NCBI GenBank assembly: GCA_046314415.1
Contig: JBKBWT010000112.1
Span: 1-16,891, forward strand
Length of the DNA stretch: 16,891 bases
From: JADJNW01 sp046314415
GTDB taxonomy: Bacteria > Bacteroidota > Bacteroidia > Chitinophagales > Saprospiraceae
Reading direction: 5' to 3'
Of the stretch, positions 7,820-14,989 are shown piece after piece. Position 1 is the stretch's first letter, and each line of letters begins with the position of its first letter. The translations under genes were made by a program, and so were the position numbers. The notes beneath the pieces are model-generated. The model did not search any database. It saw only the letters and a list, made by a program, of their open reading frames with translations, and was not told where the DNA came from.

Positions 7820-8302
7820 CCTTTAATAGCCGAACAAGAATATTTGCAGTTTCCAATGTCGCCGCTACTCGAAGCTTCTTTGGTACCTACACTCCAACAA
7901 TTAATCAGCGATAAAACACCTGTCCAGGCGTTGGAACTTTTGCTGGGGCTTACACGTTCCTCCTTTGCTTATAAGGAAGATCGGGAAAATTTTGGCAGAA
8001 GCAAGCCGATGATTCCTGATGAGTTATTCGCCTATTCGCATTCAGATTGCGAAGACCGGTCAGCCTTATTTTATGCACTGGTCAAAACATTGTTGGATTT
8101 GCCGATGATTGTCATTGCTTATCCCAATCATGTTACAGTGGCAGTTGCAATTCAAGAGGCAGTACGCGGTAAATTTGTAGAAGCCAGTGGACAGCGGTAT
8201 TATATTTGCGACCCTACCGGACCTGTCAATTCGACTGCTTTGGGCATTTTTCCGGCAGAGTATGAAAAATTGGCTTATGACATTGTCGTAAAACATAAAT
8301 AA
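7820..8302 (+). CDS. Transglutaminase-like protein, C-terminal part
   Basis: The frame is open from the first base after the gap (PLIAEQEYLQFPMSP) to TAA at 8300-8302, so this is a 5'-incomplete fragment and the TTG at 7844 need not be a start. It carries the ordered Cys-His-Asp triad of the transglutaminase-like (papain-fold) superfamily. The Cys is in SDCEDRSALFYALVKTLL (codon 8048-8050), the His in YPNHVTVAV (codon 8129-8131), and the Asp in YYICDPTGP (codon 8210-8212). Spacing and surrounding residues fit the family. With the signal-peptide-bearing fragment before the gap it would form a secreted protein of roughly 380 residues. Whether it is a protease, a cross-linking enzyme or something else cannot be told from sequence. 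Confidence 0.8.
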   Translation, partial: PLIAEQEYLQFPMSPLLEASLVPTLQQLISDKTPVQALELLLGLTRSSFAYKEDRENFGRSKPMIPDELFAYSHSDCEDRSALFYALVKTLLDLPMIVIAYPNHVTVAVAIQEAVRGKFVEASGQRYYICDPTGPVNSTALGIFPAEYEKLAYDIVVKHK

Positions 8303-8393
8303 CTATATTACAGTAGCTTATGAAGCTACCAAAGCCTGACAAAAAAAAAATCAGTAAATTTGGCTTAAAATTTGGAAGGAAGCCGTTAGAATA

Positions 8394-8424
8394 TTTGGTT
8401 TGTTCATTCTATTTTTTACTTTTG
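8394..8424 (+). promoter_or_regulatory. Bacteroidota-type promoter of the DUF2795 gene
   Basis: TTTG (8394-8397), a 19-bp spacer and TACTTTTG (8417-8424) match the Bacteroidota consensus TTTG-N19-21-TAnnTTTG exactly. Transcription would start near 8431, giving a leader of about 80 nt. That leader can form a small AGGTAA/TTACCT hairpin (8437-8442 with 8461-8466). Confidence 0.7.
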
Positions 8425-8511
8425 CCGACAAAAATTAGGTAAAGCGGTAATTTTAACCTCTTACCTTTTATAAAGCGCTAAAAAAATATAACCATTTAAT
8501 TTTTACATCAT

Positions 8512-8733
8512 ATGTACTGGACGTTAGAACTTGCAAGTCACCTTGAAGACGCTCCTTGGCCCGCTACCCGCGACGAACTAATTGACTATGCCATTCGTTC
8601 GGGCGCTCCGGTAGAAGTAATTGAAAATCTGCAAAATATGGAGGACGAAGGTGACCTCTATGAAAGTATTGAAGATATCTGGCCCGATTATCCTCGCAAG
8701 GATGATTTCCTCTTTAATGAAGATGAGTACTAA
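8512..8733 (+). CDS. DUF2795 domain protein
   Basis: This small acidic protein of 73 residues belongs to the DUF2795 family as found in Bacteroidota, where the core (WTLELASHLEDAPWPATRDE, then LIDYAIRSGAP) is very well conserved. The family has no established biochemical function. The C-terminus is strongly acidic (FLFNEDEY), with aromatic residues spaced through it. It has its own consensus promoter and its own strong terminator, so it looks like a monocistronic and perhaps well-expressed gene. There is no signal peptide or membrane segment; cytoplasmic location is inferred. Confidence 0.9.
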   Translation: MYWTLELASHLEDAPWPATRDELIDYAIRSGAPVEVIENLQNMEDEGDLYESIEDIWPDYPRKDDFLFNEDEY

Positions 8734-8797
8734 ACCAATAATTGGTATAGCTTTGCTTTGATCGGGTCGCAGTTGTGTCTTTGGCTCGGCAACAATA

Positions 8798-8845
8798 AAA
8801 AAGGTGTTATACTTTACTCAAAAGTGTGACACCTTTTTATTTTTT
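8798..8845 (+). terminator. Intrinsic terminator of the DUF2795 gene
   Basis: An 18-bp stem pairs 8798-8815 with 8821-8838 (AAAAAGGTGT with ACACCTTTTT at its base), with two G-U wobbles and a 5-nt loop. It is followed by ATTTTTT on the plus strand. The rest of the 195-bp spacer to the next gene shows only a weak GC hairpin near 8862-8880. Confidence 0.85.
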
Positions 8846-8928
8846 GCGTCTCAACAAAAGGCGCTCCAGAATGGTGCGCAAATGAAGTTCCGTTAAAGCG
8901 ACATCATCTACTAACTTTTTCTATAACC

Positions 8929-10440
8929 ATGAAAACTTTACTCGAAATTGCCGGCATTCTTACCAGGAAGAAAATTGCCAGAATTGAAATTTTGGATGAG
9001 CAAGTCCTAAAGCAAAAAGACAGTAAATTTGGCAAATTTTATGAGGGGCTACTGACCGGTAAGATTGAAACCGATGAAGATGCAGCTTCACTGCTCTACG
9101 AAAATGGAGATACCAGCGATGCCAAATACCGACAAATTAAGTCCCGCTTCCGCCGACGTTTGCTCAATACCCTGTTTTTTCTAGATGTCAATACCCCTGC
9201 CGCCGCCAGCTACGAACAAGCTTATATCAGTTGTAATAAAGAACTAACCCTGGTAGAAATATTACTTTCACATCAGGCTAATCATAGTGCAGCTATTCTA
9301 TGCCGCCAAATTTTGACTACTGCCCTGAAATTTAATTTCACTGAATTGATACTAAAAACCGCCCGGCACCTGCGTCGCCTGGCAGTTTTAGAAGAAGATG
9401 AAAAAGGATTTAATTATTATAATGATATAACATTAAAATATGCTTTAATTTATGAGGCGGAGCTCCAGGCGGAGCATTTTAGCCTCGCAGCTTTAGACAT
9501 TTACCAGCGTAGCCTTTGCCGACGGGATTGTATTGAACAACTAAGCACATATGCGAATCAATTGGTCAAACTTTCCGAAAAACATGCCTCGCCTCGCATC
9601 AATTTTCAGATGTTTTACGTCTGGAGTATGTATTACGAACTGCTTTATGACTATGAAGGGGTGCTGGAAGTATGTAGTAATGCCAAGCAATATTTTGACG
9701 ATCATAAAAACCTTTTTAGTAATCAGGAACAATCCATTTTTACACTCAAAACGCTGTCTGCCTATTTTCACCTGAATAAATATGAAGAAGGCAGAATACA
9801 TGCCGAGAACAATCTCACCGAATTATCGGAAGAAATGCCCCAGTGGATTGATTTCATGGAATATTATTTACTTCTTTCGCTAAAAACATTACATATTATT
9901 AATGCTATTGCTATTTTTAATAAAGTAACCGGCTCCGTCATTTTCAAAAAACTGGATGAAGACCGTCGGGAAAAATGGGAATTATTTGAAGCGGCATTGC
10001 ACTATCTGATTGACAAAGAGAAAATGAATCCGATGCTGCTACCGCGTCAGCGCCGCAAAACCTTCAAAGTGAGTGATTTTATCAATCGACCCGTCAATTA
10101 TCCAGCACGCCTCAATATCCTTTATCTTCAACGACTCACCTTCCAGATTTTATTCTTGCTGCAACGCAAAAGCCACCAGGGTATAACCGAACGCATTCAA
10201 AGACTCATAAACTTATCAAAGTACGAATTAAAGAAAGAAGGCTATGAGCGTGCCTACTTTTTTGTAAAACAACTCCAACAATTAGAAAAATCGAATTATT
10301 CGATTAAAAATTTAAGAATCAACACTAAATACTTAAATAAAATTAAAAATATCCCTTTTATTTACCGAGGTAAAATAGCCGAATTAGAGGTTTTGCCATA
10401 CGAGCAATTGTGGCAATTCATGATTCAACATTTGGAATAA
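8929..10440 (+). CDS. Unrecognised 503-residue alpha-helical protein
   Basis: I do not recognise a named family. The protein has no signal peptide or membrane segment and reads as almost wholly alpha-helical, with repeated helix-pair spacing of aromatic and Leu residues that suggests a TPR-like solenoid. No degenerate TPR motif is clear enough to assign. A basic stretch KSRFRRRLLNTLFFLD at residues 71-86 separates a short N-terminal region from the helical body, and the C-terminal third (about residues 345-450) is rich in Lys/Arg. The ATG 8929 start follows the preceding terminator by about 90 bp. cmk begins 74 bp after the stop. A scaffolding or regulatory role would fit a helical solenoid, but that is inference only. 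Confidence 0.85.
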   Translation: MKTLLEIAGILTRKKIARIEILDEQVLKQKDSKFGKFYEGLLTGKIETDEDAASLLYENGDTSDAKYRQIKSRFRRRLLNTLFFLDVNTPAAASYEQAYISCNKELTLVEILLSHQANHSAAILCRQILTTALKFNFTELILKTARHLRRLAVLEEDEKGFNYYNDITLKYALIYEAELQAEHFSLAALDIYQRSLCRRDCIEQLSTYANQLVKLSEKHASPRINFQMFYVWSMYYELLYDYEGVLEVCSNAKQYFDDHKNLFSNQEQSIFTLKTLSAYFHLNKYEEGRIHAENNLTELSEEMPQWIDFMEYYLLLSLKTLHIINAIAIFNKVTGSVIFKKLDEDRREKWELFEAALHYLIDKEKMNPMLLPRQRRKTFKVSDFINRPVNYPARLNILYLQRLTFQILFLLQRKSHQGITERIQRLINLSKYELKKEGYERAYFFVKQLQQLEKSNYSIKNLRINTKYLNKIKNIPFIYRGKIAELEVLPYEQLWQFMIQHLE

Positions 10441-10485
10441 AGAGAAAAATCATTTACAACTGCGCTAAATGCCCCGCAACAATTT

Positions 10486-10493
10486 TATCTTTA
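10486..10493 (+). promoter_or_regulatory. Possible cmk promoter -7 box (TATCTTTA)
   Basis: TATCTTTA differs from TAnnTTTG only in the last base and is followed by GCCG, as the queA and DUF2795 boxes are followed by CCG. It is 22 bp before the chosen cmk start. No -33 TTTG is seen, so cmk may instead be read through from the upstream gene. Confidence 0.3.
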
Positions 10494-10514
10494 GCCGATG
10501 AAAATCAAAGTTGC

Positions 10515-11198
10515 GTGAAGAAAATTATTATAGCCATAGATGGTCCTTCTGCGTCCGGCAAAAGTACGCTGGCTAAAGATCTAGCAGCGCGTTTGGATTA
10601 TACATATGTGGATTCCGGCGCCATGTATCGGGCAGTCACGCTTTTTTTTCTGCAACAACGTATTCCGATTGACAATCTTCAGACCGTGCAGCACGCGCTG
10701 GAGCAAATCACGATCCGTGTTGAACGCGACGAACGCGGTAATCGCACAATCTTAAATGGTAAGGACGTTGAAGACGCCATTCGGCAAATGGAAGTATCCG
10801 AAATGGTCAGTCCGGTTGCTGCCATAGCGGCGGTTCGGGTCGCTATGGTGCAACAACAACAAGCAATGGGCAAGCACAAAGGTGTGGTAATGGATGGCAG
10901 AGACATTGGCACGGTGGTTTTTCCGCAGGCAGAACTAAAGCTTTTTGTAACTGCCGACCTTGAAGCACGCGCCCAACGCCGCTACGCTGAACTTATTAAA
11001 AAAAATCAGCAGGTATCTTTTGAAGAAATCCTGGATAACCTACGCGAACGCGACCATATTGATTCTACTCGTGCCATCAGCCCGTTGCGTAAAGCCGACG
11101 ATGCTTTTGAAATTGATAATACCCACCTGGGGCGGGAAGAGCAATTAAAACTGGCTTTGGAATTGGTGAATCAAAAAACTGGTGTCCAGGTATCATAA
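10515..11198 (+). CDS. cmk: Cytidylate kinase
   Basis: Cmk phosphorylates CMP and dCMP to the diphosphates using ATP, in nucleotide salvage and turnover in the cytoplasm. The frame is open from 10410, which overlaps the preceding gene. I choose GTG 10515 because it places the family N-terminus KKIIIAIDGPSASGKST at residue 2 and gives 227 residues, the usual Cmk length. The ATG at 10498 is out of frame. Motifs: P-loop GPSASGKST (10-18), DSGAMYRA (33-40), MDGRDIGTVVFP (126-137), and the lid region with RRYAEL and the RERDHIDSTR segment (177-186). The following gene starts 9 bp downstream, so the two are probably co-transcribed. Confidence 0.95.
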   Translation: MKKIIIAIDGPSASGKSTLAKDLAARLDYTYVDSGAMYRAVTLFFLQQRIPIDNLQTVQHALEQITIRVERDERGNRTILNGKDVEDAIRQMEVSEMVSPVAAIAAVRVAMVQQQQAMGKHKGVVMDGRDIGTVVFPQAELKLFVTADLEARAQRRYAELIKKNQQVSFEEILDNLRERDHIDSTRAISPLRKADDAFEIDNTHLGREEQLKLALELVNQKTGVQVS

Positions 11199-11207
11199 TA
11201 ACTTTAT

Positions 11208-11927
11208 ATGAAACGATTTTTATTATATTCAACCGCCCTATTCATCATCCTATTTTTTAGCTGGTTTTTAGTACAAATGAACCCCAATATGCAGTTTCGT
11301 CGCTTCAAAAAAGAATTAACCCGAGCTTATCAGCAACAAATTGCCGCGCTGGTGGATACAACTTATTCTCTCCGGATTCAAGAGCCCAAATTATTACAAG
11401 CAAAACGCCAGTTTTATGAATATTACATCATGAATTTTCGCCCTAATTATAATCAACTAAATAGATTAAATGAACAGCATAGAAAAGAATGGTTGCAATT
11501 AAAAAAGCAAATGGAAGACCAACTTGAGGAAATACAACAATTACAAAAAGACCCATCTTTATATAATCTGGGCGGTGCCATTAAAAAAACGCTCGTAAGT
11601 AATGAAAATCAAAAGTGGCAAATTATTGAACGGCAATTAGCAGAAGCACCCCGGTATTACAAGGCAGCAATTGATATTTTAGCACCGTCCGATGCCGAAA
11701 AAACTCGGTTAGCCATTGAAAAACAGTTACTTACACTAAAACTACTGCAAACAGAACTGATGGATTCGCTGGCTCGCGCTCCACTCCATGAACCCCAGCA
11801 ACAAAAGATTGTTCAACACAATGCCCAGGCGCAAATTGCCGTAAAAAATTACATCGCATTTTGTCGCAGTATTTTATTTGAATATCAAGACTCAACTTTT
11901 GTGATGAAAAAAGTGAATAACTATTAA
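11208..11927 (+). CDS. Membrane-anchored coiled-coil protein of unknown function
   Basis: I do not recognise the family. The 239 residues begin with a Lys-Arg followed by a hydrophobic segment (about 4-22: FLLYSTALFIILFFSWFLV), best read as an uncleaved signal anchor. The remainder is charged, Gln-rich and helical, with a likely coiled coil at about 82-114 (heavy in Leu, Gln, Lys and Glu) and a second helical stretch after residue 160. It starts 9 bp after cmk and probably shares its transcript, though no functional link to nucleotide metabolism is implied. Its 3' end overlaps a candidate terminator stem. Confidence 0.85.
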   Translation: MKRFLLYSTALFIILFFSWFLVQMNPNMQFRRFKKELTRAYQQQIAALVDTTYSLRIQEPKLLQAKRQFYEYYIMNFRPNYNQLNRLNEQHRKEWLQLKKQMEDQLEEIQQLQKDPSLYNLGGAIKKTLVSNENQKWQIIERQLAEAPRYYKAAIDILAPSDAEKTRLAIEKQLLTLKLLQTELMDSLARAPLHEPQQQKIVQHNAQAQIAVKNYIAFCRSILFEYQDSTFVMKKVNNY

Positions 11928-11941
11928 TGCTCTCACTTTTT
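11908..11941 (+). terminator. Candidate terminator overlapping the 3' end of the coiled-coil gene
   Basis: AAAAAGTGA (11908-11916) pairs with TCACTTTTT (11933-11941) around a 16-nt loop that contains the stop codon. The T tract is the distal arm of the stem itself. It could end the cmk transcript before the ABC exporter. Confidence 0.45.
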
Positions 11942-11958
11942 CATTAATAATTTAAGTT

Positions 11959-13724
11959 ATGAATCGCCTATTTCGTTACCTCCGTCGCTATCGTTTACAA
12001 TTCTGGTCGTCCGTTGCCTATAGCGTACTCAATCGCATTTTCGATCTGATGCCTCCATTTCTGACGGCTTGGTTCATTGATACCGTGAGTCGGAAAACGC
12101 CCGCATGGATTCCAGCGTTCACCGGGTTGACCGATCCTTGGCAGGTTGTGATTTTTCTTACCATCCTCACCATCGTTATTTTTGGCTTTGAAAGTTTTTT
12201 TCAGTGGCTCTACAATCGAGGATTCATGCGCCTTGCGCAACGCCTGCAACACGACCTGCGGCTCGATACCTATGCCCATTTGCAAGACCGCGAAATGGCG
12301 TTTTTTGAAGAGCAACGCACCGGCAATTTAATGTCGATCCTCAATGATGATATTAATCAATTAGAGCGCTTTTTTAATAATGTTTTTAATGAAATTATTC
12401 AGTTAATCGTATTAGTTATCATAGCAGCCTGGTCATTATGTAATGTTTCCTTAGAATTAGGACTAATCGGGATGTCGCCGATACCATTCATGATATTGGC
12501 TAGTTTTTATTACCAACGTAAAATTGCACCGCGTTACCAAGCCGTGCGCAACAGCGTTGGCACCTTGAATAGCCGCCTGGAAAACAACCTCGCCGGCATT
12601 GCTGTCATCAAAAGTTTTACCGCCGAAAAGATTGAAATTCAACGCGTGCATGAAGTTTCCAGCGAATATCGCAATGCGAATTTTCAAGCCATCCGCTGGA
12701 GTTCGGTGTATATTCCGATTATTCGTATGTTTATCTCGCTGGGATTCGGCGTAACCCTTTGTATTGGAGCCTATTGGGTGCTGTTCGAACCGGGTAGATT
12801 CAGCTTTGGCGATCTGGCATTTTTTGCAATGATGATCGAGCGACTCTTGTGGCCTATCACCCGCCTCGGTGCCGTATTCGACGACTACTCACGGGCACAA
12901 GCCGCCGCGAAACGCATTTTTGGCATTCTGGATTCGACCAATCATATTCAAACTCCTGATAATCCATTGGCAATCAAGGAAATCACTGGGCAAATTTCGT
13001 TTGAAAAGGTTGGATTCGCCTACAAATCCGGCACGCCGGTTTTAAAAAATATCAATCTCCATATTCCCGCTGGACACACCATTGGCATTGCCGGACCCAC
13101 CGGCGGCGGCAAAACCACGATGACAAAATTATTACTGCGTTTTTATGATGTAACGGAAGGTAGCATCCAGTTAGAAGGTATTGATATCAGGAATATAACA
13201 TTAGAAGATTTACGCAAGCATATTGCACTGGTTAGCCAGGATGTATATTTATTTCACGGCACCATTCGCGAAAATATCGGCTATGGGCGTGAAGGCGCTT
13301 CCGATACTGCAATCATGGAAGCCGCCAAAAAAGCGCAACTCCACGATTTTATTACAACCCTACCGGATGGCTATTTATCCGTCATTGGCGAACGCGGTAT
13401 CAAGCTCTCCGGCGGACAGCGCCAACGCCTGAGCCTGGCACGCGCCATCCTCAAAGACGCGCCGATCCTTATTTTGGATGAAGCAACCAGTGCCGTAGAT
13501 ACCGAAACGGAGCGCGCCATTCAGCAGAGTCTGGCGCAAGTAACTAAAGGTAAAACCGCGCTTATCATTGCACACCGGCTGAGTACTATTCGCCACGCCG
13601 ATCATATTATTGTAATTAAAGATGGACAGATTGCCGAGCAGGGACACACGAGGCATTACTCACATTGAACGGTGCTTACGCTGACTTGTGGAAGGTGCAG
13701 ATTGGGGAATTGGAAGCGGTCTAA
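11959..13724 (+). pseudogene. ABC exporter (permease-ATPase half-transporter), frameshifted near its C-terminus
   Basis: This is a type IV ABC exporter half-transporter expected to act as a dimer. Residues 1-320 form the six-helix transmembrane domain. The ATPase domain carries Walker A GPTGGGKTT (379-387), Q-loop Gln427, signature LSGGQ (483-487), Walker B ILILDE (503-508), D-loop SAVD (511-514) and H-loop His539. The open frame ends at TGA 13666-13668 (569 residues) with the atypical tail HTRHYSH. Inserting one A after 13644 restores the expected G-T-H-E, then the frame continues LLTLNGAYADLWKVQIGELE to a TAA at 13722-13724. A one-base deletion in the genome or a sequence error therefore explains the ending. 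All catalytic motifs precede the shift, so the truncated product might still work. Substrate is unknown (lipid or drug exporters share this form). Confidence 0.85.
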
Positions 13725-13727
13725 AAT

Positions 13728-13771
13728 TATAAATGCCACATTTTATCAATGTGGCATTTATAGGTCTTTTT
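13728..13771. terminator. Bidirectional hairpin terminator
   Basis: A perfect 15-bp stem (13728-13742 with 13748-13762; core AAATGCCACATT / AATGTGGCATTT) closes a 5-nt loop. It is followed by GGTCTTTTT on the plus strand and by an ATTTTAGAC tract on the minus strand. It begins 3 bp past the restored TAA stop of the ABC exporter rather than the premature TGA, which supports the longer original reading frame. Confidence 0.85.
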
Positions 13772-14186
13772 ACAAATCTTTCACCGAATTCCGATCTACC
13801 AGAATATCCTTTAGTTCTTTCAGGAATTGGTATTGGTGCGGCAATACTTTTTTGAACGCTTCTTTGAATGCAAAAAAAGTACCTTTATCCAGTTCTTTGA
13901 TTTTTTCTTTTAATTGCATAGCATCTTCGAGCAGCATCCCCTTCAATGATGGAATATCGTGCCACTCCCCTTCTACGGCGTAAGCCTCCTCGGTCTTACC
14001 GTCGTCTTGCTGCACTGGGTCGAGTTCGATGAATTTCTCCTGTTGCATGCGCGCATTCGCTCCTTGCATGCTACCTTCTGGAATGCTCCAGTTATCGGCA
14101 TTTTCCGGGTCGTTCACCAGAAATATTTCTAACCCCCGCTCCCGAAAGCGGTAAATTATGAGATTAATTTTTTTTGATAGGCTCAT
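13770..14186 (-). CDS. NUDIX-like protein lacking the Nudix box
   Basis: The 138-residue protein begins with a strand pattern (KKINLIIYRFRERGLEIFLV) and a W-S-I-P-E-G motif at residues 33-38. This matches the first half of the NUDIX fold, where a W-x-x-P-x-G motif precedes the Nudix box. The G-x5-E-x7-R-E-x-x-E-E helix is absent, so pyrophosphohydrolase activity is unlikely. The rest (EGEWHDIPSLK at 72-82; FFAFKEAFKKVLP at 104-116; LKELKDILVDRNS at 122-134) resembles an uncharacterised protein I associate with Bacteroidota. The frame extends upstream to 14273, but ATG 14186 is preferred because the extra 29 residues do not look like this fold. The 145-bp spacer to the next gene upstream suggests a separate transcript. 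Confidence 0.8.
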   Translation of the reverse strand: MSLSKKINLIIYRFRERGLEIFLVNDPENADNWSIPEGSMQGANARMQQEKFIELDPVQQDDGKTEEAYAVEGEWHDIPSLKGMLLEDAMQLKEKIKELDKGTFFAFKEAFKKVLPHQYQFLKELKDILVDRNSVKDL

Positions 14187-14331
14187 CTTGTGCAATATCT
14201 TACCTAGAATCAATAGCTGAACAGCGCCCGGCGCAAAAGGTTCAACGAGCGATGAAGCGGTAAAGAAACGCACTTTTGCCGATTTTACAAAGATTGTACG
14301 TCAGTATTAACATGCCTGCTGTGTGCCCTTG

Positions 14332-14952
14332 CTAAATACTGGTTGTTTTCCGCTTTTTTTGTGGTGCTGGTTTTGGTGCAGCTTTAGGCTGGTCTTTATC
14401 TTGCTCCTCCGGGGTGGATTTCCACTCGCGGAAGTAATAATGCTGCCCGTTTTCATCGAATTCTTGTCCGAATCCTTCCAATTGTTTCATCATGCGCTCC
14501 ATCATTTCCGACAGGTTTTTTGACCACTCCTCGTCAAACTGTAAACCCGGAAAATCTTCGCCATTGAAGTTTTTAAACTCTTTAAAAATCAAAGTATCCA
14601 TTTGCATAGGCATTTCCCCCGAACCATACCAACGGAAACCCTTGAGCATGGATGTGTCAAATGGGAATGTTTCAAAATCTTCCCCATCAAATTTAAAAAA
14701 TCCGAAATTCTTAATCATCGAAGAATCAAAGGGAAAGTTCATGCCATCAAACGAACGCGAATCAAACGGCATCACGAAAGAGGTATCAAAATAAAAGCTA
14801 TTACCGCCAAATTGCTTGCTCAATTGCTCAGTCATTTCCCGCATCTGTTGCTTGAATTCTTCCATTTGCTGGTGCAAGTTGTCGTCAGTTTGTGCAAGTC
14901 CAAATTGTAAAGCACTGACTATCAATGCAATTATAATTAAAACTCTATTCAT
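14332..14952 (-). CDS. Secreted Phe/Asp-rich repeat protein
   Basis: I do not recognise the family. The 206 residues start with a clear signal peptide (MNRVLIIIALIVSALQFGLA, cleavage likely near Gln21). A Gln/Met/Glu-rich helix follows (about 27-47). Then comes a Phe/Asp-rich region with degenerate repeats: YFDTSFVMPFDS (54-65), FPFDSSMIKNF (73-83), FPFDTSMLKGF (96-106), and two GEDF units (90-93 and 131-134). The C-terminus turns into a Glu/Met helix (about 145-165) and then a basic Pro/Lys tail (KAAPKPAPQKKRKTTSI). Composition suggests an extracytoplasmic binding or structural protein rather than an enzyme. It lies 37 bp downstream of the membrane-anchored unknown on the same strand and probably shares its transcript. 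Confidence 0.85.
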   Translation of the reverse strand: MNRVLIIIALIVSALQFGLAQTDDNLHQQMEEFKQQMREMTEQLSKQFGGNSFYFDTSFVMPFDSRSFDGMNFPFDSSMIKNFGFFKFDGEDFETFPFDTSMLKGFRWYGSGEMPMQMDTLIFKEFKNFNGEDFPGLQFDEEWSKNLSEMMERMMKQLEGFGQEFDENGQHYYFREWKSTPEEQDKDQPKAAPKPAPQKKRKTTSI

Positions 14953-14989
14953 ATGAAGTGTTTTATCATTTTTTACAAAATAAATTCAT

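Noticed and set aside
8313..8329. GTAGCTT-ATG-AAGCTAC hairpin after the transglutaminase-like gene
   Set aside because: A 7-bp stem is present, but an A run rather than a T run follows on the plus strand, so it is not a convincing terminator for the upstream gene.
10410..10514. Upstream extension of cmk to 10410
   Set aside because: The extra 35 codons overlap the preceding gene and precede the conserved Cmk N-terminus; GTG 10515 gives the normal 227-residue length.
14187..14273. Upstream extension of the NUDIX-like gene to 14273
   Set aside because: The added residues do not fit the first strand of the fold, and the ATG at 14186 directly precedes the conserved start.
14269..14284. Plus-strand CACTTTTGCCGA resembling the promoter motif
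   Set aside because: It lacks the TA and has no plus-strand gene downstream.
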